From an uncultured Caulobacterales bacterium (GTDB lineage Bacteria > Pseudomonadota > Alphaproteobacteria > Caulobacterales > Maricaulaceae): DNA of 39,491 nt. Under the pieces are notes generated by a model. It saw only the letters and a list, made by a program, of their open reading frames with translations. It did no database searches and was not told where the DNA came from. Positions within the stretch are counted from its first letter, which is position 1; every line of letters begins with the position of its first letter. Below, in pieces: positions 24,572-33,491 of this stretch. The stretch spans positions 1 through 39,491 of the forward strand of contig CAKZTE010000082.1 of NCBI GenBank assembly GCA_937923115.1. Direction: 5' to 3'. A program made the translations under genes and the position numbers.

Positions 24572-25393
24572 GTGCTCGATATATCTCGCCTCATATCGCA
24601 CCGTTTTCGGGGCTTCGCTGAAGAGGAAAATACGATTGCAGGTCTCACCGCCGCCATGTCCAGAGGTGTGGCCTTGTTGGAGTTTGACATTCGCGTAACA
24701 CGATGCGGCACGCCGCTAATCTATCATGACGAATTTGCGCAAGACGGCGAAGGTGCGATAAGAAAAATCTGTGATATCATGGCTAAGGACTTGATTGGAC
24801 TAGGGGGGCGTTTTGCGACAATGCCAACCGCAGAGAATTTATTTCATGCCGCAGGACTTCATCCCAACAAAGACGCTCGCTTGCTTGTCGATATAAAAGA
24901 TGCCGGATTTGAATCAGAAATTCATGCCCTAGTTATGATGGCAGGTATGGGGGAGCGCGTGACATATGTCTCATGGGTCCCTGAATCCCTCTATCAAATT
25001 CATGACATTGCGCCTCAGGTGCCACTCTGTTTATCGCATTGGTGCCGCAATCCAAACGCGCTCATCCGAAAACTTCATACGGTTCATGTGGCAAAAAACA
25101 ACGCCATTCCGAAAGGCAAGCCAACAACAATACATGGCGAACGAAGCGGTTATTTTGTCGATGGCCGTCTTAATGGTGAGTTGCTCGAGATTATAAAATC
25201 AACTAAAGGCTCAGTTTGTGTCCCGCAAGATATGGTAAGCGCCGAACTGGTTTCTGCCTATCATGCTACAGGCATTGAGGTATCTGCCTTTTCATATGTC
25301 GACTGGCCGAGCATCCTGGCGGCGAACTCAGCTATGAATATCGATCAGTATTTCATCGACGATAAAGCCGTGTTCGACAAATTACCTCAATAA
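24572..25393 (+). CDS. Glycerophosphodiester phosphodiesterase family protein
   Basis: The protein shows the GDPD signature at its N-terminus: SHRFRGFAEEENTIAGL (the family pattern HRG....PENT with Phe after His-Arg), then LLEFDIRVTRCGTPLIYHDE with metal-binding Glu/Asp and the catalytic His-Asp. A TIM-barrel-like remainder includes LLVDIKDAG and DQYFIDD near the end. The start GTG 24572 follows the DM13 stop by one base; an upstream in-frame ATG at 24506 overlaps the DM13 gene and adds residues outside the family. Product 273 residues, cytoplasmic (no signal peptide). It would hydrolyse glycerophosphodiesters to an alcohol and glycerol-3-phosphate; the actual substrate is unknown. Confidence 0.83.
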   Translation: MLDISRLISHRFRGFAEEENTIAGLTAAMSRGVALLEFDIRVTRCGTPLIYHDEFAQDGEGAIRKICDIMAKDLIGLGGRFATMPTAENLFHAAGLHPNKDARLLVDIKDAGFESEIHALVMMAGMGERVTYVSWVPESLYQIHDIAPQVPLCLSHWCRNPNALIRKLHTVHVAKNNAIPKGKPTTIHGERSGYFVDGRLNGELLEIIKSTKGSVCVPQDMVSAELVSAYHATGIEVSAFSYVDWPSILAANSAMNIDQYFIDDKAVFDKLPQ

Positions 25394-25529
25394 CAGCGCG
25401 TCAGGAACAAAAAACAAGCATATTTGTTAATTAGCCGCTGAATTACTGCGCAAAACCTACGCTTGACGCATAATAAAGCAGACTCTCGGCCTGAAAGGTG
25501 TGTTATTCCCTCTAAAAACCACCATATAT

Positions 25530-25535
25530 AAGGAG
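25530..25535 (+). promoter_or_regulatory. Strong ribosome binding site of hpd
   Basis: AAGGAG five bases before ATG 25541. The 147-base region before hpd (25394-25540) is AT-rich and has a CATAAT -10-like hexamer at 25469, but I see no convincing matching -35 box or operator. Confidence 0.6.
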
Positions 25536-25540
25536 CAGCC

Positions 25541-26653
25541 ATGCCAGACTTATTTGAAAACCCTATGGGACTTGACGGATTTGAGTTTATTGAATTTTCT
25601 GCACCTGAACGCGGCTTGCTCGAACGCACATTCCTCGCAATGGGCTTTACCAAAATCGCCGTGCACCGGTCCAAAAATGTCGACCTTTGGCGTCAGGGCG
25701 ACATCAATCTGATAGCCAATTACGAAGAAGGCACACCTGCTCAGCATTTCTGTCGCGAGCATGGTCCCTCGGCCTGCGGGATGGCGTTTCGTGTCCGCGA
25801 TGCAAAGCTGGCATATGAGCGCGCCCTCGAGCTCGGCGCGGAAGCCGTAAATGTGAAAACAGGGCCTATGGAGCTTTCAATTCCGGCGATTCGCGGCATC
25901 GGCGGCGCCCTAATCTACTTCGTTGACCGCTATAATAATGATGGCGACGACATCGACCTGACTATTTATGATATTGATTTTAAATACCTTGAGGGTGTGG
26001 ACCGCGCACCGAAAGGATTTGGTTTCAATGTTGTCGACCACCTAACCCATAACGTATACCAAGGCCGCATGGATTATTGGGCAGAATATTACGAGCGCCT
26101 CTTTAACTTTCGCGAAATCCGCTTCTTTGACATCAAGGGTGAATACACTGGCCTGACATCGCGCGCGCTGTCCGCCCCTGACGGCAAAATCCGTATTCCG
26201 CTCAACGAAGAAGGCGAGAATGGCAAAGGTCAAATTCAAGAATACCTCCTTCAGCATCGCGGCGAAGGCATTCAGCACATTGCCCTGTCATGTGACGATC
26301 TTCCCGATTGCGTCGACAGACTACGCAACGCGGGCGTCAAACTTATGACAGCCCCGCCTGAAACCTATTATGACATGCTCGAGGAACGTCTCCCTGCGCA
26401 CGGGGAAGACGCGGGAGAGCTCCAATCGCGCGGGATTTTGCTAGACGGCACCACAGAGGGCGGCACGCCTCGCCTGCTTCTACAGATTTTTGCAGAACCA
26501 CAAATCGGTCCCGTTTTCTTTGAATTTATTCAGCGCAAAGGAGATGATGGATTTGGCGAGGGCAATTTCAAAGCCTTGTTTAAATCAATTGAGCGCGACC
26601 AGATCAATCGCGGCGTTTTAGGCGAAATTCCTGAAGCTAAGGCCCGTGCATAA
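25541..26653 (+). CDS. hpd: 4-hydroxyphenylpyruvate dioxygenase
   Basis: HPPD converts 4-hydroxyphenylpyruvate to homogentisate in tyrosine and phenylalanine breakdown. The 370-residue protein has the two-domain VOC architecture. The iron ligands are visible as H167 (VVDHLTHNV), H246 ([11 protein letters not shown]) and E328 (FFEFIQRKG), and the C-terminal [15 protein letters not shown] is characteristic. It heads a tight operon with the VOC protein (one-base TAATG overlap), fumarylacetoacetase and maleylacetoacetate isomerase. The strong AAGGAG site fixes the start. Confidence 0.97.
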   Translation: MPDLFENPMGLDGFEFIEFSAPERGLLERTFLAMGFTKIAVHRSKNVDLWRQGDINLIANYEEGTPAQHFCREHGPSACGMAFRVRDAKLAYERALELGAEAVNVKTGPMELSIPAIRGIGGALIYFVDRYNNDGDDIDLTIYDIDFKYLEGVDRAPKGFGFNVVDHLTHNVYQGRMDYWAEYYERLFNFREIRFFDIKGEYTGLTSRALSAPDGKIRIPLNEEGENGKGQIQEYLLQHRGEGIQHIALSCDDLPDCVDRLRNAGVKLMTAPPETYYDMLEERLPAHGEDAGELQSRGILLDGTTEGGTPRLLLQIFAEPQIGPVFFEFIQRKGDDGFGEGNFKALFKSIERDQINRGVLGEIPEAKARA

Positions 26654-27201
26654 TGACATTGCAACCAATACAGGGTTTCCACCACGTCGCATACCGCTGT
26701 AAAGATGCCAAAGAAACAGTTGAATTTTATAACGGCGTTTTGGGTATGGATTTCCAGCTCGCGATAGCAGAGGATTATGTTCCGTCAACGGGGGCTTATG
26801 ACCCCTATATGCACATTTTTATGGACGCAGGAAACGACAATGTCCTCGCGTTTTTTGAACTCCCTGAGCAGCCGGATATGGGCCGCGACGAGAACACCCC
26901 TATCTGGGTACAGCACATCGCAATGCGCGTCGAAAATCTTGAGGCGCTTATGGCTATGAAAGCTCACCTTGAAGACAACGGACTGGATGTTCTTGGCCCG
27001 ACCCATCATGGTATCTTCAAATCCATCTATTTCTTTGACCCGAACGGCCATAGGCTAGAACTTGTAGCGGACATTGCAACACCCGCTCAAATGAAGAAAC
27101 TGCACACCGTTGCGCCCGACATGTTGGCGGAGTGGTCCGCCACAAAGAAAGCCCCGCGTCACGCGGCCTGGCTTCACGAAAAAATTAAAAACGAAAGCTA
27201 A
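26653..27201 (+). CDS. VOC-superfamily protein (glyoxalase / extradiol dioxygenase-like)
   Basis: The 182-residue protein carries two beta-alpha-beta-beta-beta units. Candidate metal ligands are H11 (FHHVAY), E69 (FFELPE), H88 (VQHIAMRV) and E136 (GHRLELVAD). H11/H88/E136 match the 2-His-1-carboxylate set of VOC dioxygenases; with E69 the set also fits the His-Glu-His-Glu arrangement of glyoxalase I. It overlaps hpd by one base and precedes fumarylacetoacetase by three. No cupin-fold homogentisate dioxygenase (hmgA) lies in the operon, so this protein occupies that step's position. It may act on a tyrosine-pathway intermediate; glyoxalase-like detoxification is the alternative. Confidence 0.88.
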   Translation: MTLQPIQGFHHVAYRCKDAKETVEFYNGVLGMDFQLAIAEDYVPSTGAYDPYMHIFMDAGNDNVLAFFELPEQPDMGRDENTPIWVQHIAMRVENLEALMAMKAHLEDNGLDVLGPTHHGIFKSIYFFDPNGHRLELVADIATPAQMKKLHTVAPDMLAEWSATKKAPRHAAWLHEKIKNES

Positions 27202-27204
27202 GTT

Positions 27205-28227
27205 ATGAAACTTGCCTCCCTAAAACTTGGCCGTGATGGTCATCTTGTTGTTGTATCCCGCGACCTTAAAACAGCTGTGGACGCAGGCGAAATTGCGAGC
27301 ACTATGCAGGATGCACTTGACCGCTGGGACGAATGCGCGCCGCGGCTTAAAGCAAAGTATGATGCACTTAATGCTGGCACAGTTGAAGGCTTTACATTCG
27401 TTGAGACGGCTTGCGCCTCACCCCTCCCGCGGGCGTATCAATGGCTCGACGGCTCTGCCTATCTTAATCACGTTGAACTCGTCCGCAAAGCACGCGGTGC
27501 GAAAGTGCCCGAGAGCTTTTACGATGATCCGCTTATGTACCAAGGCGGCTCCGATACATTCATTGGCCCGCGGGACGCTATCTTAGCATCAGATGAGGCA
27601 CACGGCATTGATATGGAAGCGGAAATAACCGTCATAACTGACGACGTGCCCATGGGCGTATCCCCGGAAAGCGCGATAGACCATATTAAGCTAGTAATGC
27701 TAGTGAACGACGTCTCTCTCAGAGGCCTTATTCCAGGCGAACTCGCCAAGGGCTTTGGATTTGTCCAAAGTAAAGCCTCTTGCGCCTTCTCGCCGGTAGC
27801 AGTCACGCCTGATGAGCTTGGAAAGGCTTGGGAAGACGCCACAATAGATCTCCCCCTCCTCGTTGATTACAATGGCTCGGCTTTTGGCAAAGCCAATGCT
27901 AAAACAGATATGACGTTTAACATGGCACAGTTAGTCGCCCATGCTGCCAAAACTCGCCATCTCTGCGCAGGCAGCATTATCGGGTCAGGTACGGTTTCGA
28001 ACAAATTTGAAGGCTCTGAGGGCAAAAAAATTGAAGACGGCGGTGTCGGCTACAGCTGCATCGCTGAAGTTCGTATGATTGAGAAAATTCAGACGGGTGA
28101 GTTTAAGACACCCTTCATGAGCTTTGGCGACACCGTTGGTATCGAAATGCATGACGTCGCTGGAAACTCAATATTTGGCCGTATAGAAAACAAAGTTCAG
28201 AAATATACAGGCCCTAAAACAGCATGA
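27205..28227 (+). CDS. fahA: Fumarylacetoacetate hydrolase
   Basis: The 340-residue FAH-fold enzyme splits fumarylacetoacetate to fumarate and acetoacetate, the last step of tyrosine catabolism. It is the shorter bacterial form. Visible family segments are the N-terminal KLASLKLGRDGHLVVVSRD, GGSDTFIGPRDAI, the metal-site region HGIDMEAEITVITDDVP, VSLRGLIPGELAKGFGFVQS, SKASCAFSPVAVTPDELG, and CAGSIIGSGTVSN. The upstream gap is three bases. Its end overlaps maiA as ATGA. Together with hpd and maiA it defines the homogentisate route. Confidence 0.95.
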   Translation: MKLASLKLGRDGHLVVVSRDLKTAVDAGEIASTMQDALDRWDECAPRLKAKYDALNAGTVEGFTFVETACASPLPRAYQWLDGSAYLNHVELVRKARGAKVPESFYDDPLMYQGGSDTFIGPRDAILASDEAHGIDMEAEITVITDDVPMGVSPESAIDHIKLVMLVNDVSLRGLIPGELAKGFGFVQSKASCAFSPVAVTPDELGKAWEDATIDLPLLVDYNGSAFGKANAKTDMTFNMAQLVAHAAKTRHLCAGSIIGSGTVSNKFEGSEGKKIEDGGVGYSCIAEVRMIEKIQTGEFKTPFMSFGDTVGIEMHDVAGNSIFGRIENKVQKYTGPKTA

Positions 28228-28868
28228 TGACTTTGTATGGATATTGGCGTTCATCAGCCTCTTATCGATTGCGAATCGCGCTCAACATAAAAGGGGTGGA
28301 CTATAACTACGTCCCAGTAAACCTCGTGAAAGGGGAGCAACGTAGCGCAGCGCATCTTTCAAGAAACGCCCAAGGTTATGTGCCCGTCTTGGAACTCGAA
28401 GACGGTACATGCTTAACCCAGTCTCTAGCGGTAATGGACTACCTCGACGCGACATTTGATACGCCGAAATTTATGCCGCGCGACCCTATATTACGGTCAA
28501 AAATTCTGAGCGCCGCCCTCATAATCGCGGCTGATACAGCGCCATTGCAAAACGCCTCCGTTCTCAACCATATTAAGTCAGAATATACACAGGACCAAGA
28601 GGCAGCGCTTGCTTGGGCACGTAAATGGATTGAGAACGGCTTTTCCGCGCTAGAAACAATCGCAGCTGAGCGAGAAACAGCCTTCCTTTACACAGACGAC
28701 CCCGCTTTCTTTGAGATCTGCCTCGTTCCGCAAGTTTATAACGCCCGACGTTTTGGCGTAGATATGTCAGCCTTCCCAGCCCTCTTGGAGATTGATAGTG
28801 CCTGTCGCATCCGCCCAGAATTTGCAAATGCGGCCCCTGAAAACCAAATCGATGCTCAGCAAAACTAG
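28224..28868 (+). CDS. maiA: Maleylacetoacetate isomerase (zeta-class GST)
   Basis: The 214-residue zeta-class glutathione transferase isomerises maleylacetoacetate to fumarylacetoacetate using glutathione. Its N-terminal thioredoxin domain carries LYGYWRSSASYRLRIALNIK, the zeta-class motif with Ala where eukaryotic enzymes have Cys, a change common in bacterial forms. NAQGYVPVLELEDG and LTQSLAVMDYLD form the glutathione site; the rest is helical. Start ATG 28224 overlaps the fahA stop. It is the last gene before a terminator-like hairpin at 28886, so it probably ends the hpd operon. Confidence 0.94.
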   Translation: MMTLYGYWRSSASYRLRIALNIKGVDYNYVPVNLVKGEQRSAAHLSRNAQGYVPVLELEDGTCLTQSLAVMDYLDATFDTPKFMPRDPILRSKILSAALIIAADTAPLQNASVLNHIKSEYTQDQEAALAWARKWIENGFSALETIAAERETAFLYTDDPAFFEICLVPQVYNARRFGVDMSAFPALLEIDSACRIRPEFANAAPENQIDAQQN

Positions 28869-28885
28869 CGTAAAAGCCCCTGTCC

Positions 28886-28904
28886 AAAGCCCGTCTGGGC
28901 TTTT
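28886..28904 (+). terminator. Terminator-like hairpin after maiA
   Basis: AAAGCCC (28886-28892), loop GTCT, GGGCTTT (28897-28903), then T. The stem is perfect, but the T-tract is short. It ends 12 bases before the Lrp/AsnC start, so it would reduce read-through into that gene. Confidence 0.7.
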
Positions 28905-28915
28905 ATGGTGCCACC

Positions 28916-29368
28916 ATGATTGACGCCACTGACAAACGTATCATTGCCGAACTGGCGAAAGATGGGCGCGTGAGCTGGGTGCAACTATCGGAGCGCGTCA
29001 ATTTATCGGCTTCGGCTTGCCAACGACGTGTCGAGGCCCTTTTAAGCACCTCAGTCATAGAGCGCTTTACGGTTAGCGTCGCACCGCAAATGATGGGGCA
29101 TAACATCCAAGCTGTCATTAGCATAAAAGTTGAACGCCAAAAAATAGAGTCAGCAGAGGCATTTCGCCGAAAGATTAAAAGCTATCCGGAGGTGCATAAC
29201 TTTGTAAAATTATCCGGTAGCATTGATTATCAAATCACCGTCTGGGTCGAAGATATCAAAGCACTGTCCCATTTCATTGATAACAAGCTTCTTGCGCTGG
29301 GCGGCGTTGTTGACGCGAACTCCGCAATTGTGCTTGAAAACTACCTCTGCGCGCCATACCAAGCCTAA
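28916..29368 (+). CDS. Lrp/AsnC-family transcriptional regulator
   Basis: The 150-residue protein has an N-terminal winged helix-turn-helix (residues ~1-60: MIDATDKRIIAELAKDGRVS, then the NLSASACQRRVEALL recognition helix) and a C-terminal RAM/AsnC ligand-binding domain (AVISIKVERQ, FRRKIKSYPEVHNF, GSIDYQITVWV). These regulators sense amino acids and form octamers. Placement directly after a tyrosine catabolic operon suggests control of it by an aromatic amino acid, which is inference. It has no clear Shine-Dalgarno before ATG 28916; the upstream hairpin ends 12 bases away, so initiation may be weak or leader-dependent. Confidence 0.93.
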   Translation: MIDATDKRIIAELAKDGRVSWVQLSERVNLSASACQRRVEALLSTSVIERFTVSVAPQMMGHNIQAVISIKVERQKIESAEAFRRKIKSYPEVHNFVKLSGSIDYQITVWVEDIKALSHFIDNKLLALGGVVDANSAIVLENYLCAPYQA

Positions 29369-29376
29369 GGTAAAGA

Positions 29377-30021
29377 ATGGCGAGAGATGCAATGAAGAAA
29401 AATGGCCTTGTTATATTTGGCTCAAAAGGGACCGCCCTAGAGCTAGAGGACTACATTACCTCGCTTTTACCTGATGAGTTTAGTTTCGTGAAACGCGTTT
29501 ACATCGAAGACGATTTGATTGCGAAGAATAATCTGACAGCGTATTTGAACGATGCCGACGTTCAATTACAATACATCTTCGGCGTTATGGATTTCGAGTG
29601 GCGTAAGAAAGCATTAGACCAAATTGCGAAGTATTCGAATTTCACGCCATATTCCTTTATTCACCCGAACGCATTTGTCGCCAGCACAGCTGTGATCGGC
29701 AAAGGTGTTTTCATTCATGCTAATGTATCAGTCTCAACTGAATGCGTCATCGAAGACCATGTCCTTCTGCACATGAATTCAAGCGTTGGCCATCATTCAA
29801 AAATCTCATCCCACGCGACACTTTTGCCGGGTGTTCGCGTATCGGGGAATGTTACGATTGGAGAGCGCTGCATAATCGGATCAAATTCCGTCGTGTTCCA
29901 AGGCGTAAGCATAGGGGACGACAACCGAATTGATTGCCTTTCCTATATTAAATCAGATCTTTCCGAAAATATGATTACATTTGCGGCAATGCCCACGTCC
30001 AAACCGCGGCGCAAAAGCTAA
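29377..30021 (+). CDS. NeuD/PglD-like sugar O/N-acyltransferase (hexapeptide repeat)
   Basis: The 214-residue protein begins with a Rossmann-like sugar-binding segment (GLVIFGSKGTALELEDYI) and continues with left-handed beta-helix hexapeptide repeats from ~95 onward (FIHPNAFVASTAVIGKGVFI and following). The likely catalytic histidine is H139 or H140 in SSVGHHSKISSHATLLPG, by analogy with PglD; H146 also lies there. The start ATG 29377 has AAGG six bases upstream; ATG 29392 is an alternative. Such enzymes acetylate UDP-amino-sugars for surface glycans, though no other glycan genes are near, so its role here is unclear. Confidence 0.82.
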   Translation: MARDAMKKNGLVIFGSKGTALELEDYITSLLPDEFSFVKRVYIEDDLIAKNNLTAYLNDADVQLQYIFGVMDFEWRKKALDQIAKYSNFTPYSFIHPNAFVASTAVIGKGVFIHANVSVSTECVIEDHVLLHMNSSVGHHSKISSHATLLPGVRVSGNVTIGERCIIGSNSVVFQGVSIGDDNRIDCLSYIKSDLSENMITFAAMPTSKPRRKS

Positions 30022-30124
30022 ATTTCTGCAATATCGTCGCAGCCACCACATCACCATAGCTATCTCTTGCATGACGCGATGATTTCCGACAAAATTAGAA
30101 AAAACAAGAAACGATGGTGTGGCT

Positions 30125-30943
30125 ATGATATTGGTGAAAGACGACGGAGCCGTGCGTATTATTACGCTTAACCGCCCTGAAAAAATGAACGCCTATAATG
30201 TTACCCTCCACAATGCGCTCAATGATGCTATTATTGAGGCCGATAAAGACAACATTGTACGCGTCATTGTTATTACTGGCGCAGGCAAAGCCTTTTGCGC
30301 AGGGGCAGATATTAGCCAAGGCTTTGGCGGCGCAGGCCTTGCCGACGCGGCCGTCGTACTGGACGGCGTCGAACGTGATTTTGGCGGGATATTAGCGCTC
30401 ACAATTTTCGAATGCGATACACCGATTATTGCAGCCATTAACGGTGTGGCTGTCGGCATTGGCGCGACCATGACTTTGCCAATGGATATCAAGATAGCCT
30501 CTGAAACGATGCGTATGGGCTTTCCATTCGCGCGGCGCGGCATCGTATTTGACGCGGCTTCAAGCTGGTTTCTACCGCGAATAATTGGTTGGGCCAAAGC
30601 GCAAGAACTTATTGTGCGCGGACATATCTTTGGCGCAGAAGACGCTCTCTCCATGGGCCTTGTGAGTGAAGTCCTGCCACAATCACAGGTTTTACCGCGC
30701 GCCATGGAACTCGCGCAAGACATTGCCGCGAATTGCTCTCCCACAAGCATGGCTAATAATAAACGACTTCTGCGCGCCAGCCAGCTGAACACAAATCCAT
30801 TTGGCGGCGGCGCAATGGGCGCACACATGGCAGAAAGTGTCTTGCTGACCGAAGCCTTCAAATCAGCCGATTGCAAAGAAGGCGTGAAAGCGTTTCTTGA
30901 GAAGCGACCTGCGCAATTCCCTGCCCGCGAGACAGAGACATAA
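30125..30943 (+). CDS. Enoyl-CoA hydratase/isomerase (crotonase) family protein
   Basis: This crotonase-fold protein of ~272 residues has the N-terminal VRIITLNRPEKMNAYN, the oxyanion-hole segment GAGKAFCAGADI (residues 52-63), a second oxyanion strand AINGVAVGIGATMTLPMDIK, and FARRGIVFDAASSWFLPR. The usual hydratase glutamates are replaced: Phe in MGFPFARRG and Asp (D143) in the second position. This resembles isomerase-type members such as PaaG, so isomerisation rather than hydration is possible. The start is ATG 30125; GTG 30119 is an in-frame alternative, and neither has a strong ribosome site. It is followed by the GMC oxidoreductase after 3 bases. The CoA substrate is not evident. Confidence 0.88.
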   Translation: MILVKDDGAVRIITLNRPEKMNAYNVTLHNALNDAIIEADKDNIVRVIVITGAGKAFCAGADISQGFGGAGLADAAVVLDGVERDFGGILALTIFECDTPIIAAINGVAVGIGATMTLPMDIKIASETMRMGFPFARRGIVFDAASSWFLPRIIGWAKAQELIVRGHIFGAEDALSMGLVSEVLPQSQVLPRAMELAQDIAANCSPTSMANNKRLLRASQLNTNPFGGGAMGAHMAESVLLTEAFKSADCKEGVKAFLEKRPAQFPARETET

Positions 30944-30946
30944 ACT

Positions 30947-32578
30947 ATGATCGAAGCAGACGAAATAAAGAGTTATGACTACGTTATAGCCGGCGCAGGT
31001 TCAGCAGGCTGCACGCTTGCCGCGCGCCTATCGGAAGACCCGAATGTCACGGTTTGTCTTATTGAAGCGGGTCAAAACCATAAGCATTGGTCCGTACGCA
31101 TACCCGCTATGTCGCTTGTGAATATGGTGCTTAAAAAGCGCAACTGGGGCTTTGAAACTGTACCCCAAAAAGGACTGAATGGCCGCCTCGGGTATCAGCC
31201 GCGCGGCAAAATGCTCGGCGGCTCATCTGGTACAAACGCCATGATTTATATTCGCGGGAACAAAGCTGACTATGACGGCTGGGCTGCGCTGGGCAATGAT
31301 GGATGGAGTTACGATGACGTCCTACCTTATTTCAAAAAGTCGGAGAACCGCGAAGCAGGCCGTGACGCCTTTCACGGCGAAGGCGGGCCGCTCAATGTTG
31401 CCCCCGTTATGAGCCCCGGTTCTGTAAACGATATGTTTCTCAAGGCTTGCTCAGAAATGCAGCTCCTAATGAATGATGATTTTAACGGCGAAACCCAAGA
31501 GGGCGTAGGCTATTACGAGGTGACGCAAAAAAATGGCGAGCGCTGGTCAACTGCTCGGGCTTTTCTTGAGGATGCGCAAAAACGCGAGAACTTAACGGTT
31601 ATTACTGGCGCGCATATTGACCGCGTTAACATAGGCGAAGGCCGCGCGACGGGCCTGACCTACCGTACCAAAAAACATATTCACGTTGTCAAATCCTACA
31701 GAGAGACAATCGTGTCCGCAGGTGCGTTTGGTTCCCCGCAGTTGCTGTTGCTATCAGGCATCGGGGAAAGAGAGCAACTGGCGCGTTTTGGTATCGCGCA
31801 AAAGGTTGACCTGCCTGGCGTTGGCGAAAACTTACAAGATCACATTGATCACATCATCAGTTTTAATGGCAATGTGAAAGACAATATTGGGTTTTCCGTA
31901 ATGGGCGGACTGCGTATGGTTGGGGAGTTTTTCAAATATCAATTTGGCCGTAAGGGCATGTTGACAACCAATTATGCTGAGAGCGGCGGCTTTGTGTATA
32001 CGGACCGCAGTGAACCGTCCCCTGACGTTCAGTTGCATATGATACGCGCGGTTGTGGATGATCACGGGCGTAAGCTTCATTGGGGCCATGGGTTTAGCCT
32101 GCACGCCTGCGTGCTTCGCCCTAAAAGCCGAGGCCGGGTAACACTCGCAAGTTCCGACCCGCGTGACCCACCCGCAATAGACCCCGCTTTCCTTGAAGAT
32201 GAGCGCGATATGGAGACCCTGTTTAAAGGTGCTAAATTGGCTCAAGAAATATGCCGTAGTGACGCCTTTGAAGCGGTGCGTGGAAAACCCTTTTACGATT
32301 CCGATACCAATAACGATACTATATTACGGGAGGATATTCGAAGCCGCGCAGATACTGTCTATCACCCAGTCGGAACCTGCAAGATGGGCATAGACGATAT
32401 GGCCGTTGTTGACCAGCGCCTGCGGGTGCGCGGCATAGAAGGACTCCGCGTTGTAGATGCCGCCATCATGCCCAATATCATCAGCGGCAACACAAATGCT
32501 CCCACGATTATGATTGCAGAGAAAGCCGCGGACATGATTAAAGAAGACAATGCAAACACCGACGCTGCGGCAGCCTAG
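30947..32578 (+). CDS. GMC-family FAD-dependent oxidoreductase (alcohol/choline dehydrogenase type)
   Basis: The 543-residue protein has the full GMC architecture: FAD-binding GAGSAG (16-21), GMC signature 1 ([20 protein letters not shown]), signature 2 ([17 protein letters not shown]), and the catalytic region with [10 protein letters not shown] (about H473) and NTNAPT (about N517). It resembles choline dehydrogenase and AlkJ-type alcohol dehydrogenases, which oxidise alcohols to aldehydes and pass electrons to the respiratory chain. The alcohol is unknown. It lies three bases from the crotonase stop and three from the hydroxylase start, indicating one transcript. Confidence 0.94.
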   Translation: MIEADEIKSYDYVIAGAGSAGCTLAARLSEDPNVTVCLIEAGQNHKHWSVRIPAMSLVNMVLKKRNWGFETVPQKGLNGRLGYQPRGKMLGGSSGTNAMIYIRGNKADYDGWAALGNDGWSYDDVLPYFKKSENREAGRDAFHGEGGPLNVAPVMSPGSVNDMFLKACSEMQLLMNDDFNGETQEGVGYYEVTQKNGERWSTARAFLEDAQKRENLTVITGAHIDRVNIGEGRATGLTYRTKKHIHVVKSYRETIVSAGAFGSPQLLLLSGIGEREQLARFGIAQKVDLPGVGENLQDHIDHIISFNGNVKDNIGFSVMGGLRMVGEFFKYQFGRKGMLTTNYAESGGFVYTDRSEPSPDVQLHMIRAVVDDHGRKLHWGHGFSLHACVLRPKSRGRVTLASSDPRDPPAIDPAFLEDERDMETLFKGAKLAQEICRSDAFEAVRGKPFYDSDTNNDTILREDIRSRADTVYHPVGTCKMGIDDMAVVDQRLRVRGIEGLRVVDAAIMPNIISGNTNAPTIMIAEKAADMIKEDNANTDAAAA

Positions 32579-32581
32579 ACA

Positions 32582-33376
32582 ATGGAGGCGGTAGGGTTTG
32601 ATGCCAATACGGCTAGATTAACGATTTTTCTTAGCTTTCTTATAGGCATGTCAGCCCTTGAGGTTTTTATTCCGCGAAAAACTCGCGTTGCGAAACGAGC
32701 CAACCGCTGGCTCACGAATATTGGCTTTGCCCTTATCAATACAGTGGCTTTGCGTTTCCTAGTGCCAGTCGCGGCCGTCGGGGCCGCTCTATGGGCGCAG
32801 AAAAACAGCTTTGGGATTTTCAACGTCCTAAACATACCGATGACCCTGACAATCGTCGCCGCAATAATTATTCTAGATTTGGCGCTGTATTGGCAGCATG
32901 TTGCGACACATAAAATTCCTCTATTCTGGCGTTTCCACAAAGTTCATCACGCCGATCGCGACCTTGACGCGACCAGCGGCATTAGATTTCACCCTGTAGA
33001 AATTTGTATTTCTATGGTGTTTAAAATGGCGATTGTTACCCTGATTGGCGCGCCGCTCATTGCAGTCGTAATATTTGAAATTATCCTCAATGCCTGCGCA
33101 CTTTTTAACCACGCTAATGTCAGGCTTCCTCTGTGGCTAGACCGCGTGCTTCGCATTTTTATCGTGACGCCCGATTACCACCGCGTGCATCACTCCGTCA
33201 TCGAAACAGAGACGAACTCAAATTACGGGTTTAGCCTGACGCTATGGGATCATCTTTTTAAGAGTTATCAGGCGCAGCCTTCTGCAGGACATGACGGCAT
33301 GACAATTGGCCTATCGGAATATCAAGACACAGGACCACAAAGACTGAGCTGGAGCTTGACCCTTCCGTTTAAATAA
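32582..33376 (+). CDS. Sterol desaturase / fatty-acid hydroxylase superfamily membrane protein
   Basis: The 264-residue membrane protein has several hydrophobic segments (about 12-30, 45-70, 88-104, 145-172) and the diiron histidine boxes: HVATH (106-110), FHKVHH (118-123), FHP (137), NH (177), YHRVHH (199-204) and WDHLF (224). These enzymes insert oxygen into lipid C-H bonds or desaturate, using oxygen and an electron donor. With the adjacent GMC alcohol oxidase and acyl-CoA genes it suggests hydroxylation followed by oxidation of a lipid-like or terpenoid compound; this is inference from context. Confidence 0.9.
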   Translation: MEAVGFDANTARLTIFLSFLIGMSALEVFIPRKTRVAKRANRWLTNIGFALINTVALRFLVPVAAVGAALWAQKNSFGIFNVLNIPMTLTIVAAIIILDLALYWQHVATHKIPLFWRFHKVHHADRDLDATSGIRFHPVEICISMVFKMAIVTLIGAPLIAVVIFEIILNACALFNHANVRLPLWLDRVLRIFIVTPDYHRVHHSVIETETNSNYGFSLTLWDHLFKSYQAQPSAGHDGMTIGLSEYQDTGPQRLSWSLTLPFK

Positions 33377-33491
33377 TCGCCCCTAACAAGACATTCACCC
33401 TTGGCACTTCCATATGCAATTTTTAGCATATACTTTCACGCTGGAGTCAGTAAGTTTGCTAATAACGCAAAGAGCCATTGGGAAGCATAGC

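Noticed and set aside
25394-25540. Possible promoter boxes upstream of hpd (TTGACG at 25463, CATAAT at 25469)
   Set aside because: The two hexamers overlap rather than being spaced for sigma-70, so no promoter was called.
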